Numbered from the stretch's first letter, positions 17,353 through 25,595 are shown. The stretch is 44,524 bases of DNA from Deltaproteobacteria bacterium (GCA_016875405.1 VGRJ01000027.1:1-44524); one strand, 5' to 3'. Notes: generated from the letters alone by a model not told the origin. Program-made: numbers and translations.

Positions 17353-17574
17353 ATGACGATCGAGGTGCGCGCGCACATCACGGGGACGGTCTGGAAGATC
17401 GAGGTCAAGCCGGGGGACGAGGTGGAGGCGGGGGACACCGTGGCCATCCTCGAGTCGATGAAGATGGAGATGCCCGTCGAGACGGATGACGAAGGAGTCG
17501 TCGAAACGATCCACGTCGCCGAGGGGCAAGCGGTCAAAGAGGGTGACCTGCTCGTCACCCTGAAGGAGCCCTGA
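17353..17574 (+). CDS. stand-alone biotin/lipoyl carrier protein (BCCP-like)
   Basis: The whole 73-residue product is a biotinyl domain. ESMKMEM (residues 35-41) holds the lysine that biotin ligase modifies; the surrounding Gly/Val-rich strands and final EGDLLVTL are typical. It would carry the carboxyl group for an acyl-CoA carboxylase. It is much shorter than AccB (about 150 residues) and no carboxylase or transferase subunit is next to it. It may therefore serve an enzyme encoded elsewhere. Its stop codon is one base from that of the convergent mlaD-like gene. Confidence 0.9.
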   Translation: MTIEVRAHITGTVWKIEVKPGDEVEAGDTVAILESMKMEMPVETDDEGVVETIHVAEGQAVKEGDLLVTLKEP

Positions 17575-17575
17575 C

Positions 17576-18625
17576 TCACTCTTTCCAAAAGAACTTCCAG
17601 GGGTTGTGCTTCAGGTCGCGGGCAAGCTCCTGGAGATCGTCGAAGAGCTGCTCGTCCATCACGAGCGCGCCGACGCTCCCCTTGCCCTTCTTGATGTGAG
17701 CCGCGATGACCTGCGCGTCGGCCGCTGCGGTCTTCGCGGAGGCGGCCGTCGCGTCGACGTTGGCGAGGATCGACTTCATCCGCGCGACTTCCTCGGGCGT
17801 CGACAGCGCGCTCACGATCCGATCCACGCCGTCCGCGACCCCGGTGGCCTTCGAGACCAAGGCCGGCACGTCCTTGTCGAGGAGGGGCGGCACCGCGCGG
17901 GCGCCCGCGGCCGAGACGGTCTCGACGTTCTGAAGGACGCGATCGATCTGAGGATTGTCGACGTACTTCGCCTTCGCGCCCTGGACGAGGCCGACGCCCT
18001 CCTCGCTCATCTTCACGGCGTTGTCTGCGAGCTGGTCGAGTTTGTCCTGGTTTCGATCGAAGAACACGCCCGTCCCGTGGAGGGTCTTGGCGAGCCCATC
18101 GAAGACGCTCTTCAGCTGCGGTTTGTGCTCGCGGAGCCCGCTCACCATCGTGTGGAGCAGGTCGTAGCTCTCGGCGATCAGGCGGTCGAGGCGCGGTGGG
18201 TCGAGCCCTCGCACCGAGGCCCCCGTGTCGAGCGTCGGGCGGTCGTTCGAGCCAGGGTCGATCGCCAGGAACTGCTCGCCGAGAACGCCCTGGGTCGTGA
18301 TGTAGAAGGTCGCGTTGTCGTGGATGGCCGGCTGGAACCGGCGCTCGAGGGAGACGCGCGCAACGACGAGCGGCATCGCCTCACCGGTCTTCGGATCGCG
18401 CTGCCCACCGACGAAGTCGATCTGCTTCACCTTGCCGACCTTGACGCCGGCGATCTTCACCGGCGCGCCCGCCTGCAAGCCGCCGGGGTTGTCGAAGCCG
18501 ACCGCGAGCTCGTAGGTGGGCTGGAAGTTGATGCCCCCCATCACGAGGATGAACGCACCGAGGAGGACGACCGCCGCAAGGATCAAGAGGCCGACTTTGA
18601 CTTCGAGCGAGCGGGCGCTTGCCAT
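17576..18625 (-). CDS. mlaD: MlaD-like MCE-domain lipid transport protein
   Basis: The 349-residue product has one N-terminal membrane anchor (about 10-30, VGLLILAAVVLLGAFILVM). A single MCE domain follows (about 37-120, YELAVGFDNPGGLQAGAPVKI, then VKVGKV and the QGVLGEQFLAI end). The C-terminal about 200 residues are helical. MCE proteins form hexameric rings that carry phospholipid across the periplasm and work with MlaE and MlaF. The long tail suits a tube- or rod-shaped assembly, as in longer Mce proteins. It is divergent from mlaF (43-bp gap) and apart from the permeases. TATGAT lies 11 nt upstream of the ATG, a possible -10. Confidence 0.92.
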   Translation of the reverse strand: MASARSLEVKVGLLILAAVVLLGAFILVMGGINFQPTYELAVGFDNPGGLQAGAPVKIAGVKVGKVKQIDFVGGQRDPKTGEAMPLVVARVSLERRFQPAIHDNATFYITTQGVLGEQFLAIDPGSNDRPTLDTGASVRGLDPPRLDRLIAESYDLLHTMVSGLREHKPQLKSVFDGLAKTLHGTGVFFDRNQDKLDQLADNAVKMSEEGVGLVQGAKAKYVDNPQIDRVLQNVETVSAAGARAVPPLLDKDVPALVSKATGVADGVDRIVSALSTPEEVARMKSILANVDATAASAKTAAADAQVIAAHIKKGKGSVGALVMDEQLFDDLQELARDLKHNPWKFFWKE

Positions 18626-18668
18626 ATGCTGCTCGCATCATAGACGCTGATCGTCCGGACAGTCGCTG

Positions 18669-19409
18669 GTGATTTCGTTCCGCAACCTCAAGAAGTCCTT
18701 CGGGCCGAAGCCCATCCTTCGAGGGGTGTCGTTCGACGTCACCGACGGCGAGGTCTTCTTCATCATCGGGCAGAGCGGCGCCGGCAAGAGCGTGATGATC
18801 AAGCACCTCGTCGGGCTGCTCGCGCCGGACGAAGGCGAAATCTGGCTCGATGGTGAGGAGATCAGCCGCTTCGACGAGGAGCGGATGTACGGCGTCCGCA
18901 AGAAGTGCGCGATGGTGTTTCAGCACTCGACGCTGTTCGACTCGATGTCCTGCCTCGACAACGTCGCGCTACCGCTCCGCAAACACCGAGGGATGTCCCA
19001 CGCCGAAGCGCGTGACGCCGCGCGCACTCGCCTTGTCCAAGTGCACATGGAGGCGTTCGCGGAGCGCCTCCCGACCGAGCTTGGGGACGGCATGCGCAAG
19101 CGCGTCGCGATCGCCCGCGCGTTGACGCTCGAGCCGCGCTACGTGCTCTTCGACGAGCCGACGACGAGCCTCGACCCGGTAAGCGCTCGCCGGGTGGACA
19201 AGCTGATCCGGGAGCTCAGCGACACCCTTGGAGTCACCAGCATCGTCGTGAGCCATGACCTCACGAGCATCTTCACGATCGCCGATCGAATCGTGATGCT
19301 CTATCAGGGCGAGGTGCGGCTGCTCGGGACTCCCGACGAGTTCAAGGCCTCGAGCGACCCGATCATCGACCAGTTCATCCATGGGCGAGCCGAAGGCCCG
19401 ATCGAGTGA
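18669..19409 (+). CDS. mlaF: MlaF-like ABC transporter ATPase with atypical signature motif
   Basis: The 246-residue ATPase has Walker A GQSGAGKS (34-41), Q-loop Gln85, Walker B YVLFDEP (158-164), the D-loop TSLDP and switch His196 (VVSHD). The ABC signature, usually LSGGM in this family, reads LGDGM (138-142): the Ser that touches the ATP gamma-phosphate is Gly and the first Gly is Asp. It matches MlaF better than other ABC ATPases over RNLKKSFGPKPILRGVSF and DEPTTSLDPVSA. The start is a GTG. It is the likely partner of the MlaD and MlaE proteins in this window. The signature may be a lineage variant. Confidence 0.92.
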   Translation: MISFRNLKKSFGPKPILRGVSFDVTDGEVFFIIGQSGAGKSVMIKHLVGLLAPDEGEIWLDGEEISRFDEERMYGVRKKCAMVFQHSTLFDSMSCLDNVALPLRKHRGMSHAEARDAARTRLVQVHMEAFAERLPTELGDGMRKRVAIARALTLEPRYVLFDEPTTSLDPVSARRVDKLIRELSDTLGVTSIVVSHDLTSIFTIADRIVMLYQGEVRLLGTPDEFKASSDPIIDQFIHGRAEGPIE

Positions 19410-19435
19410 CGGGGCGCTCTGCCTGGCCCGACGCC

Positions 19436-20443
19436 TTAGCGCGCGCTCGCGATCTTCGACTCAGCCGACGACACGGCGCGCACGGCGAGCGCCCCTAGAG
19501 CTTCTGGACGCGTGAGCGGCAATCGACAGCGGCCCGCGAGCTCGACGAGCTTTGGCCCGACCGACTCGACCGCCACGCCGTCAGGCACGAGCATGATCTC
19601 GAGCGCCGCGACGCGCCCGAACTGGGTAAGCCGCTGCAAGAGGGAGTGGCTTGCCGCGTCTTCGTCCGCGTAGTGGCTCCGGACGGCCGCGCAGATGTGA
19701 GGCGGGAGCTGGTTCCGTTCGAGCAGCCGCCCGCCGATCCGCCAGCTCGCGGCCCCGTAGCGTCGCTGCTCCAGCTCGGCGCGCTTCTCCCAATCGAGGT
19801 TGGCCTCGTCGTAGAGCGCCGTGAAGCGCTCACCGTCGATCGCCACGCACGCCATCGCCCCGACCTCGCTCAGCAACCCGGAAAGGAACGCGGCGCCAGC
19901 GTCGCCCTTCAGCTCGGGGGCGAGCATGCCCGCGAGGGTGCCGGCGAGGACGCTCGAGGTGTGAAAATGGACGGAGCGCTCTTGCTCGCTCGAGAAGGCG
20001 GCCATCATCGCGAGTGCGGACGCCATGTCACGCACCTGAGTCAAGCCGAGCGTGACGATCGCTTGCCCGAGCGTGTCGACCGGCTTGCCGCGGCGGTAGA
20101 GCGCGCTGTTGGCGACCTTCATCGCCTCGGCCGCGAGGGCCGGATCGCCGGCGATCGCCTCGGCGACCTTGCGGATGTCGCAGTTCGCGTCGGACGTCAG
20201 CTGCAGGACGCGCTGCGCCGCGGCCGGAACGGGGCATACGTCCTGGACGGCCTCGAGCAGCGCCGCGACCTTCCTCTCGTCGTCGGCGCGAGGCGGCGCG
20301 GCCACGGGCGGGGGCGTCGGGCTCGTCGCGGAACGCGCCCCTGACGCGTCGGTCACGGCGGGAGCGGCCTTCGTCGGAACGGATGAGGGAACTGGCGGCT
20401 TTGGCGGTGCCGCAGGCGGCCTCGGTGGCGGAGCTTCCATCAT
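19436..20443 (-). CDS. HDOD-domain protein with Pro/Ala-rich N-terminus
   Basis: From the ATG at 20443 this encodes 335 residues. The first about 60 are Pro/Ala/Thr low complexity. The rest is an HDOD domain (VPAAAQRVLQLTSD, GDPALAAEAMKVANSALYRRG, QAIVTLGLTQVRDMA, FLSGLLSEVGAM), a degenerate HD fold used in bacterial signalling and regulation of development or motility. The HD metal-binding residues are not evident, as is normal for HDOD. An upstream ATG at 20494 with AAGG is a possible alternative start. The region above holds the palindrome and the micro-ORF. Confidence 0.85.
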   Translation of the reverse strand: MMEAPPPRPPAAPPKPPVPSSVPTKAAPAVTDASGARSATSPTPPPVAAPPRADDERKVAALLEAVQDVCPVPAAAQRVLQLTSDANCDIRKVAEAIAGDPALAAEAMKVANSALYRRGKPVDTLGQAIVTLGLTQVRDMASALAMMAAFSSEQERSVHFHTSSVLAGTLAGMLAPELKGDAGAAFLSGLLSEVGAMACVAIDGERFTALYDEANLDWEKRAELEQRRYGAASWRIGGRLLERNQLPPHICAAVRSHYADEDAASHSLLQRLTQFGRVAALEIMLVPDGVAVESVGPKLVELAGRCRLPLTRPEALGALAVRAVSSAESKIASAR

Positions 20444-20640
20444 GGTCGATTCGTTCCCTCCACGCACGGTCCTGCCACCGCCACCCGTATGCATCAAGCC
20501 TTCCCCCAAAAACGGCGCGCTGCCGCACGGCGCCACGCCATTCGATGCTCGTGTCGCCCGGGCATCGCCAGCCGTGAGCTCGGTCGAGGCACCCCTGCGA
20601 GCTCACGATGGAAGCATGCGTTCAGTAGGTTGCGACGAAA

Positions 20641-20661
20641 TCGCTCCATTCAATGGAGCGA
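20641..20661. promoter_or_regulatory. perfect 21-bp palindrome, candidate operator
   Basis: Arms TCGCTCCATT and its exact complement AATGGAGCGA flank a single C. Ten-base arms with a one-base centre are unlikely by chance and too tight for an RNA terminator loop, which suggests a dimeric DNA-binding protein site. It lies about 200 bp upstream (minus-strand sense) of the HDOD ATG, and about 35 bp past the micro-ORF stop. The regulator is unknown. Confidence 0.5.
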
Positions 20662-20695
20662 CCAAGTCCACACCGTCACAGGCCGACAACGTCAA

Positions 20696-20743
20696 TTAAA
20701 TGAACCCCTTAGAAACCAATTTCTCACGCAAAAAATCATCCAT
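20696..20743 (-). CDS. 15-residue micro-ORF after the cysteine desulfurase
   Basis: On the minus strand the desulfurase stop is followed by AGGGAGG and, 5-6 nt later, ATG and the frame MDDFLREKLVSKGFI ending in TAA. The ribosome-binding site is the best in this neighbourhood. The segment (about 20690-20750) is much more AT-rich than its surroundings. It could be a leader peptide, a regulatory peptide, or the surviving N-terminus of a deleted gene; the sequence resembles openings of bacterial MshEN-type domains. Translation is not proven. Confidence 0.4.
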   Translation of the reverse strand: MDDFLREKLVSKGFI

Positions 20744-20755
20744 GGAAACCTCCCT

Positions 20756-21895
20756 TCAAGTGGATTCGAGGAGGCTCCGGCGCTCGAAGATGCGCTCCAA
20801 CGCCCCGAGCGCAGAGGCCACCTCGGCCTCGGTCGTCTCCTCGCCGAACGAGAAGCGAACGGCGGTGTCCGCGCGCCCAGCGCCCGTCATCGCGCCCACC
20901 ACGGGCGAAGGCGCTGCGGTTCCGGCGCTGCACGCGGCGCCGCTCGAGACCGCGACGCCTTCGAGGTCCAGCGCCGCCGCGAGCTCGGGGGAGCGCCACC
21001 CGAGGAACGACAGGTTGCTCACATGCGGGGCCCGCGAGGCCTCGCCGTTCCGCAGGACCTGGACGCCGAAGCGAACGCCGAGCGCCGTGGCCGCCGCCTC
21101 GAAGCGATCGCGAAGCGGCTCGAGCCGACCGTACCGCTCGTGCCCGTCGAGGGCGCGCTCCGCCGCGCACCGCAGCCCAACCGCCAGGCTCGCATCCTGG
21201 GTCCCCGGCCGAAGACCGCGCTCCTGGTCTCCACCGCGGAGGACCGCGCGAAGCGTGAGGCCAGGCCGCGTCACCAGGGCGCCGATGCCCTTCGGGCCCC
21301 GTAGCTTGTGAGCCGCAACCGTGACCGAATCGGCTCCACTCCAGCTGTCCGCACCGAGCCGACCGACGGCCTGCACGGCGTCGCAGTGCAGCAAGGCTCC
21401 GGCCCGATGAGCGAGGTCGGCGGCGAGCGCAACGGGCTGAAGAACACCGGTCTCGTGGTTCACGGCCTGGACGCAGACGAGTCCCCCGCCCGGGCTCGTG
21501 TCGACGAGGAGACCCGCGAGGTGGTCCGCGTCGAGGCGTCCGTCGGAGCGCACGTCGATCCAATGGATCGCGCGCCCCTCCTCGCGAAGGCGCTCCGCCA
21601 CCCGCACCACGGAGGGGTGCTCGAGGCGGCTCAGGTAAAGGGGCCCCTCGACGCTTCGGAGCGCGAGGTTGTTCGCCTCCGTCCCCCCGCCGGTGAGGAG
21701 GACGTCTCGCGGGTGAAAGCCAACCAGCTCCGCGACCGCACGGCGCGCGCGATCGAGCTCGGCGCGAGCCCGCTGCCCCGGCCGATGAACGCTCGCCGGG
21801 TTGGCCCACGTCGTCATGGCCGCGTCTCGCATCGCCTCGAGGATCTCGGGCAGCGGCGGTGTCGTGGCGTTCCAGTCGAGGTAAACGTGCCGCAT
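20756..21895 (-). CDS. NifS/IscS-family cysteine desulfurase
   Basis: The 379-residue PLP enzyme starts at the ATG at 21895 (MRHVYLDWNATTPP), although the frame stays open into the histidine kinase gene. It has TGGGTEANNLAL (residues 68-79), NHETG (147-150), PLP lysine Lys197 in AAHKLRGPKGIG, and catalytic Cys322 in SSGAACSAGT. It releases sulfur from cysteine for Fe-S cluster or thiolation pathways. No iscU or suf genes are adjacent, so the acceptor is unknown. A micro-ORF with a strong ribosome-binding site follows. Confidence 0.94.
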   Translation of the reverse strand: MRHVYLDWNATTPPLPEILEAMRDAAMTTWANPASVHRPGQRARAELDRARRAVAELVGFHPRDVLLTGGGTEANNLALRSVEGPLYLSRLEHPSVVRVAERLREEGRAIHWIDVRSDGRLDADHLAGLLVDTSPGGGLVCVQAVNHETGVLQPVALAADLAHRAGALLHCDAVQAVGRLGADSWSGADSVTVAAHKLRGPKGIGALVTRPGLTLRAVLRGGDQERGLRPGTQDASLAVGLRCAAERALDGHERYGRLEPLRDRFEAAATALGVRFGVQVLRNGEASRAPHVSNLSFLGWRSPELAAALDLEGVAVSSGAACSAGTAAPSPVVGAMTGAGRADTAVRFSFGEETTEAEVASALGALERIFERRSLLEST

Positions 21896-21906
21896 CGCCA
21901 CGCGCC

Positions 21907-23130
21907 TCAGGTCGAGAGCCGCTCGGCATCGAGCTGGACCGGCGCCACCGAAGCCACGCTGAGCGCGAAGGACACCCCCCGGAACGCGCCCCCGCCAAGG
22001 CTCACGTCGCACGGCGACGCGACCGTGAGCTCACCGCCGAGGCCGCGCGCGATGCGGCGCGCAATCGCGAGGCCAACTCCGGTGCCGCCGTGCTCGCGCG
22101 TGACGGAAGAGTCGACCTGGTAGAAGGCGTCGAAGATGCGGGCCTGCCGCTCCTCGGGGATGCCCGCTCCGGTGTCGGCCACGGTGACCCGGTATCCCCC
22201 GTCGGTCGCGTCGAGCCGGACACCGACCCGACCACCGCTCGCGACGAACTTCGTCGCGTTGTCGAGGAGCTGAGCCACCGCGCGTTGGAAGCGCTCGGCG
22301 TCCCCGACCGCCGGCGCGTCGCGTTCAGGGATGTCGGTGACGAGCTCGAGGCCCGCGATTGCGAGAGCACCGCGGTACCGGTCGAGCGCCCGTACGAGCG
22401 AGGCGCGAACGTCGTAGCTCGTGTGCGAGAACCGCATGCGCCCCGTCTCGAGGGCCGTAACATCGAGCAAATTGTCAATGATCTGACGCAGCCTCGTGAC
22501 GCAGTCCTGCACCGAGCCGAGCGCTCGCTTCTGCTGAGGCTCGAGCGGCCCGAGCTCCTCGTCGTGCAAGAGCTTCACGTACCCCACGATCGGCGTCATG
22601 GGCGTCGCGAGCTCGTGCGTCACGTTCCGATAAAAAGCCGTACGAGCCGCGTCGACATCCCGCAGGCGAGCATTGACGCGCGACAATTCGGAGACCTTCT
22701 CCTCGAGGTGACTCACGATCCGCTGACTCTGCTCGCGGAGCCGCTGGTTGCGGTGAGGGGGGGGCTCCTCGCGCTCGCCTCGGAGGTACCGCGCGAGCGT
22801 CTCGGCGAAGGTGCGGGCGTCGATCGGCTTCTGCAAGAAGCCGTCGCAGCCGACCGAGAGGCTGGTGTCGCGGTCGCCCTCGGCCGTGATCGCGACAATC
22901 GGCACCCCCTCGAGCGACTTCTCCCCGCGAAGTCGGAGCGCGACCTCGTAGCCATCGAGGCCCGGGATGTTGAGGTCGACGAGGACGAGGTCGGGGCGCG
23001 ACGAGACGGCGAGACGGACGCCCTCGAGCCCGTCCTCGGCGTCGAGCACGTCGTGGCCTGCGCGCGCGAGCAGCTTGCGCACGAGCAGGCGATTCGCGGG
23101 GTCATCCTCGATGTGAACGATGCGAGCCAT
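21907..23130 (-). CDS. hybrid response regulator-histidine kinase
   Basis: The 407-residue protein has its receiver first. IVHIEDD and phospho-acceptor Asp52 in LVDLNIPG are followed by LQKPIDA. A coiled linker (about 130-165) precedes the HisKA domain with His172 in NVTHELATPMTP and a HATPase_c domain (QLLDNATKF, ADTGAGIPEE, GGTGVGLAIARRI). REC-HisKA-HATPase without a sensor or membrane domain suggests a cytoplasmic kinase regulated by phosphorylation from another kinase. It ends 11 bp before the cysteine desulfurase start and diverges from lnt (34-bp gap). Confidence 0.92.
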   Translation of the reverse strand: MARIVHIEDDPANRLLVRKLLARAGHDVLDAEDGLEGVRLAVSSRPDLVLVDLNIPGLDGYEVALRLRGEKSLEGVPIVAITAEGDRDTSLSVGCDGFLQKPIDARTFAETLARYLRGEREEPPPHRNQRLREQSQRIVSHLEEKVSELSRVNARLRDVDAARTAFYRNVTHELATPMTPIVGYVKLLHDEELGPLEPQQKRALGSVQDCVTRLRQIIDNLLDVTALETGRMRFSHTSYDVRASLVRALDRYRGALAIAGLELVTDIPERDAPAVGDAERFQRAVAQLLDNATKFVASGGRVGVRLDATDGGYRVTVADTGAGIPEERQARIFDAFYQVDSSVTREHGGTGVGLAIARRIARGLGGELTVASPCDVSLGGGAFRGVSFALSVASVAPVQLDAERLST

Positions 23131-23133
23131 GAG

Positions 23134-23158
23134 CCGCGGTTCATGTTACTTACCGCGG
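23134..23158. repeat. inverted repeat in the kinase/lnt divergent gap
   Basis: CCGCGGT (23134-23140) and ACCGCGG (23152-23158) are 7-bp inverted arms 11 bp apart, inside the 34-bp gap between the divergent kinase and lnt starts. The position would let one regulator, or a hairpin near both starts, affect both genes. TAACAT between the arms on the minus strand could be a -10 for the kinase. Confidence 0.3.
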
Positions 23159-23164
23159 GCGAGC

Positions 23165-24967
23165 ATGAGCGACGAGCAAGAAACGCCCGTGACCGGGGGC
23201 GCCGCTCCCGCACCCGCTACCGCCGACGTCGTCGATGACGCGCGCACCGACTCCGCGCCGAGCGATGTCGACGCCGCACCCGCCGAACCCGGAGCCACCG
23301 GGCCCTCGACGGCGAGCGGCTCGAACGCGGCCGAGGTCGACTCAGGCGCCCTCGCGACCGGCGCGACGATGCCACCCGCGACGATCTACCCCCCGCGCGT
23401 GGCCTACGCCCTCGGGGTCCTCGGCGGCGTGCTCGTCGCGATGTCGTTCGCCGGCGTCGGACTCTGGTTTCTATCGTTCGTCGCTTGGATCCCGACCATC
23501 CTGGCCATCCGTGGCCAGACGCCGCGCCGAGCGCTGGGCATCGGTCTCCTCGGCGGCTTCGTCGAGATCGCCATCGGCTTCTACTGGCTCACGCCGATGC
23601 TGCAGACCTTCAGCGGTTTCCCGCTGCCGCTCTGCGTCCTCTTCGCAGCGCTCCTCACCGCCTATCAGGGCGGCCGGATCGCGCTCCTCACCTGGTGCGC
23701 CGCGCGCGTCGAGAGCCGCGGCTGGAACGCGGACCTCGCCTTCGCAGGCGGCTTCGCGCTCTCGGAGCTCGTCTATCCCCTGCTCTTCCCGTGGTACTTC
23801 GGAGCATCGTTCCACGAGCACCCGCTGTTCCTGCAGACGGCCGAGCTCGGCGGCCCGATCCTGGTGAGCCTCGTCTTCGTGAGCCTGAACCTCGCCCTCG
23901 CCTCGCTGGTTCGCGCTCGACTGCTCGGCGCTCCGGTCGCGCGAGCGACGGTCGCGGTGGGCGTCGGGGTGACGGCGCTCGCGCTCGTCTTCGGTGACGT
24001 GCGCATGCGGTCGATCGACGCGCTCATCGCGCGCAGCCAGCCGGTGCGAGTCGGCCTCGTGCAATCGAACATCGATCTCCACGAGCGCCGCGCCGCGCTC
24101 CCGGAGAGCCTCCGTCTCACCAAGCTTGCGAAGGATCAAGGCGCGGAGCTCGTCGTGTGGAGCGAGGCGACCATCCCTCAGCCGTTCGACGCCAAGAACT
24201 ACCCGAACGCGCTTCGCCAGACCCTCGGCCGGAAGCTCGGTGTGCCTGCGGTCGTCGGCGGCGTCCTCTACGAGCGAATTCCAGGCGCCCTACCAAACAA
24301 CCGGCGGCTCGCGCGCTACTTCAACTCGGCCTTCACGGTCGACGACAAGGGTGAGGTCACGGGCCGCTACGACAAGCAGTTCCTGCTGATGTTTGGGGAG
24401 TACCTGCCGTTCGGCGAGATGTTCCCGTCGCTCTACGAGGTGTCGCCGAACTCGGGCGCCTTCACGCCGGGCCAGTCGTTCGAGCCGCTCCGCCTCGGCG
24501 AGCATCGGCTCGCGACCATGATTTGCTACGAAGACATCATCCCGAGCTTCGTCAACAAACTCGTCCGCGCCGGCGACCCTGACCTGCTCGTCAACCTGAC
24601 CAACGATCGCTGGTTCCAGAACCCACGCGCCGGACACGCCGGAGAGCGAGATACGTTCGAGCCCATTCAGCACTTGGCGCTCGCGAAGCTGCGCTCGATC
24701 GAGCATCGGATGTACCTGGCGCGCGTCAGCAACAGCGGCCTGTCGGCGCTCGTCGACGCGAACGGTCGCGTGGTCGTGCAGACCCAGGCGATGCGGCCCG
24801 AGGTCCAGGTCGGCGAGGCGCGCTACATGCGCGTGCCGACGCTCTATTCGATCGTCGGGGATGTGCCCTGGTGGGTCATCTCGGGGCTCACGCTGGCGGC
24901 CTGCTTCCTCCGGCGCCCCTCGCGCGGCGCCGCGGCTACTGTGCCGGGACCTTCAGCGACTTCTTGA
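23165..24967 (+). CDS. lnt: apolipoprotein N-acyltransferase
   Basis: The 600-residue product adds the third acyl chain to diacylglyceryl-lipoproteins at the inner membrane. Several transmembrane helices (about 78-285) precede a nitrilase-like domain with the catalytic triad Glu334 (VVWSEATIP), Lys404 (RYDKQFLL) and Cys454 (MICYEDIIP). The ATG at 23165 is chosen; an upstream start would add 15 implausible residues. A 75-residue Ala/Pro/Asp-rich N-terminal extension is unusual for Lnt. The 3' end overlaps the convergent DUF72 gene by 32 bp. Lgt and LspA are 6-8 kb away. Confidence 0.95.
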   Translation: MSDEQETPVTGGAAPAPATADVVDDARTDSAPSDVDAAPAEPGATGPSTASGSNAAEVDSGALATGATMPPATIYPPRVAYALGVLGGVLVAMSFAGVGLWFLSFVAWIPTILAIRGQTPRRALGIGLLGGFVEIAIGFYWLTPMLQTFSGFPLPLCVLFAALLTAYQGGRIALLTWCAARVESRGWNADLAFAGGFALSELVYPLLFPWYFGASFHEHPLFLQTAELGGPILVSLVFVSLNLALASLVRARLLGAPVARATVAVGVGVTALALVFGDVRMRSIDALIARSQPVRVGLVQSNIDLHERRAALPESLRLTKLAKDQGAELVVWSEATIPQPFDAKNYPNALRQTLGRKLGVPAVVGGVLYERIPGALPNNRRLARYFNSAFTVDDKGEVTGRYDKQFLLMFGEYLPFGEMFPSLYEVSPNSGAFTPGQSFEPLRLGEHRLATMICYEDIIPSFVNKLVRAGDPDLLVNLTNDRWFQNPRAGHAGERDTFEPIQHLALAKLRSIEHRMYLARVSNSGLSALVDANGRVVVQTQAMRPEVQVGEARYMRVPTLYSIVGDVPWWVISGLTLAACFLRRPSRGAAATVPGPSATS

Positions 24968-25595
24968 AGCGCTTCGCGTCCGCGAACATGTCGACGTTGG
25001 TGAAAACGTAGGTGGCGTTCTCGTGCTTGGCGCCGGACGCGATCTCGCTGAGCTTCTCGATCGCAGGGTCCTCGTAGCGCGACTTGTGCCCGGCAGGCCC
25101 ATGCAGCCGATAGTACGCAACGTCGCGTGACGAGAGACCGGCCTGGAGCGGATCGCGCGCGATCACGGCGCCTACGTCTTCGGCGATCGCATCGCAGTCG
25201 TCGAGATCCCAGCCCTCGCTCGGCTCGAACACGACCATGTCGAAGCGCTGCTTCACCTCGGCGAGGAACTGCTTCAAGACCGCCTTGTTGGCGCGGTTCG
25301 AGGCGAACTCGGGCGGCCCGACGAACACCGCAGTGCGCGCCTCGAGCTGCGCCGCGATGTCCTCGATCGCGTCGAGCGCCGTCTCGGTCACCTTGCCGAC
25401 GCGGAAGCCCTCCTGCCCCACGTTGCGAGGGCCGAGCAGCGCGAAGCGGAAGCCGCTCGGGGCCTCGCGACGCCAGCGTCGGATCGTGCCGCGCCCCGGG
25501 ATGGACAGGTGGGTCTCCTGGACCTCGACGAACGAGAATTCCTTGAAATAACGGGTCGCCGGGACGGGGAAACCAGCGCAGCCGACGGTGATCAT
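24936..25595 (-). CDS. DUF72 (YecE-like) protein
   Basis: The 219-residue protein from the ATG at 25595 has the DUF72 features: ITVGCAGFP at the N-terminus, then FSFVEVQETH, GFRFALLGPRNV, MVVFEPSEGWD, DVAYYRLHGPAG and YVFTNVDMFADA. DUF72 is a TIM-barrel-like family of unknown function. The larger open frame reaching 26003 is not coding: its added part runs antisense to the exonuclease gene. It is convergent with lnt and separated from the MrfB-like gene by 34 bp. Confidence 0.92.
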   Translation of the reverse strand: MITVGCAGFPVPATRYFKEFSFVEVQETHLSIPGRGTIRRWRREAPSGFRFALLGPRNVGQEGFRVGKVTETALDAIEDIAAQLEARTAVFVGPPEFASNRANKAVLKQFLAEVKQRFDMVVFEPSEGWDLDDCDAIAEDVGAVIARDPLQAGLSSRDVAYYRLHGPAGHKSRYEDPAIEKLSEIASGAKHENATYVFTNVDMFADAKRFKKSLKVPAQ

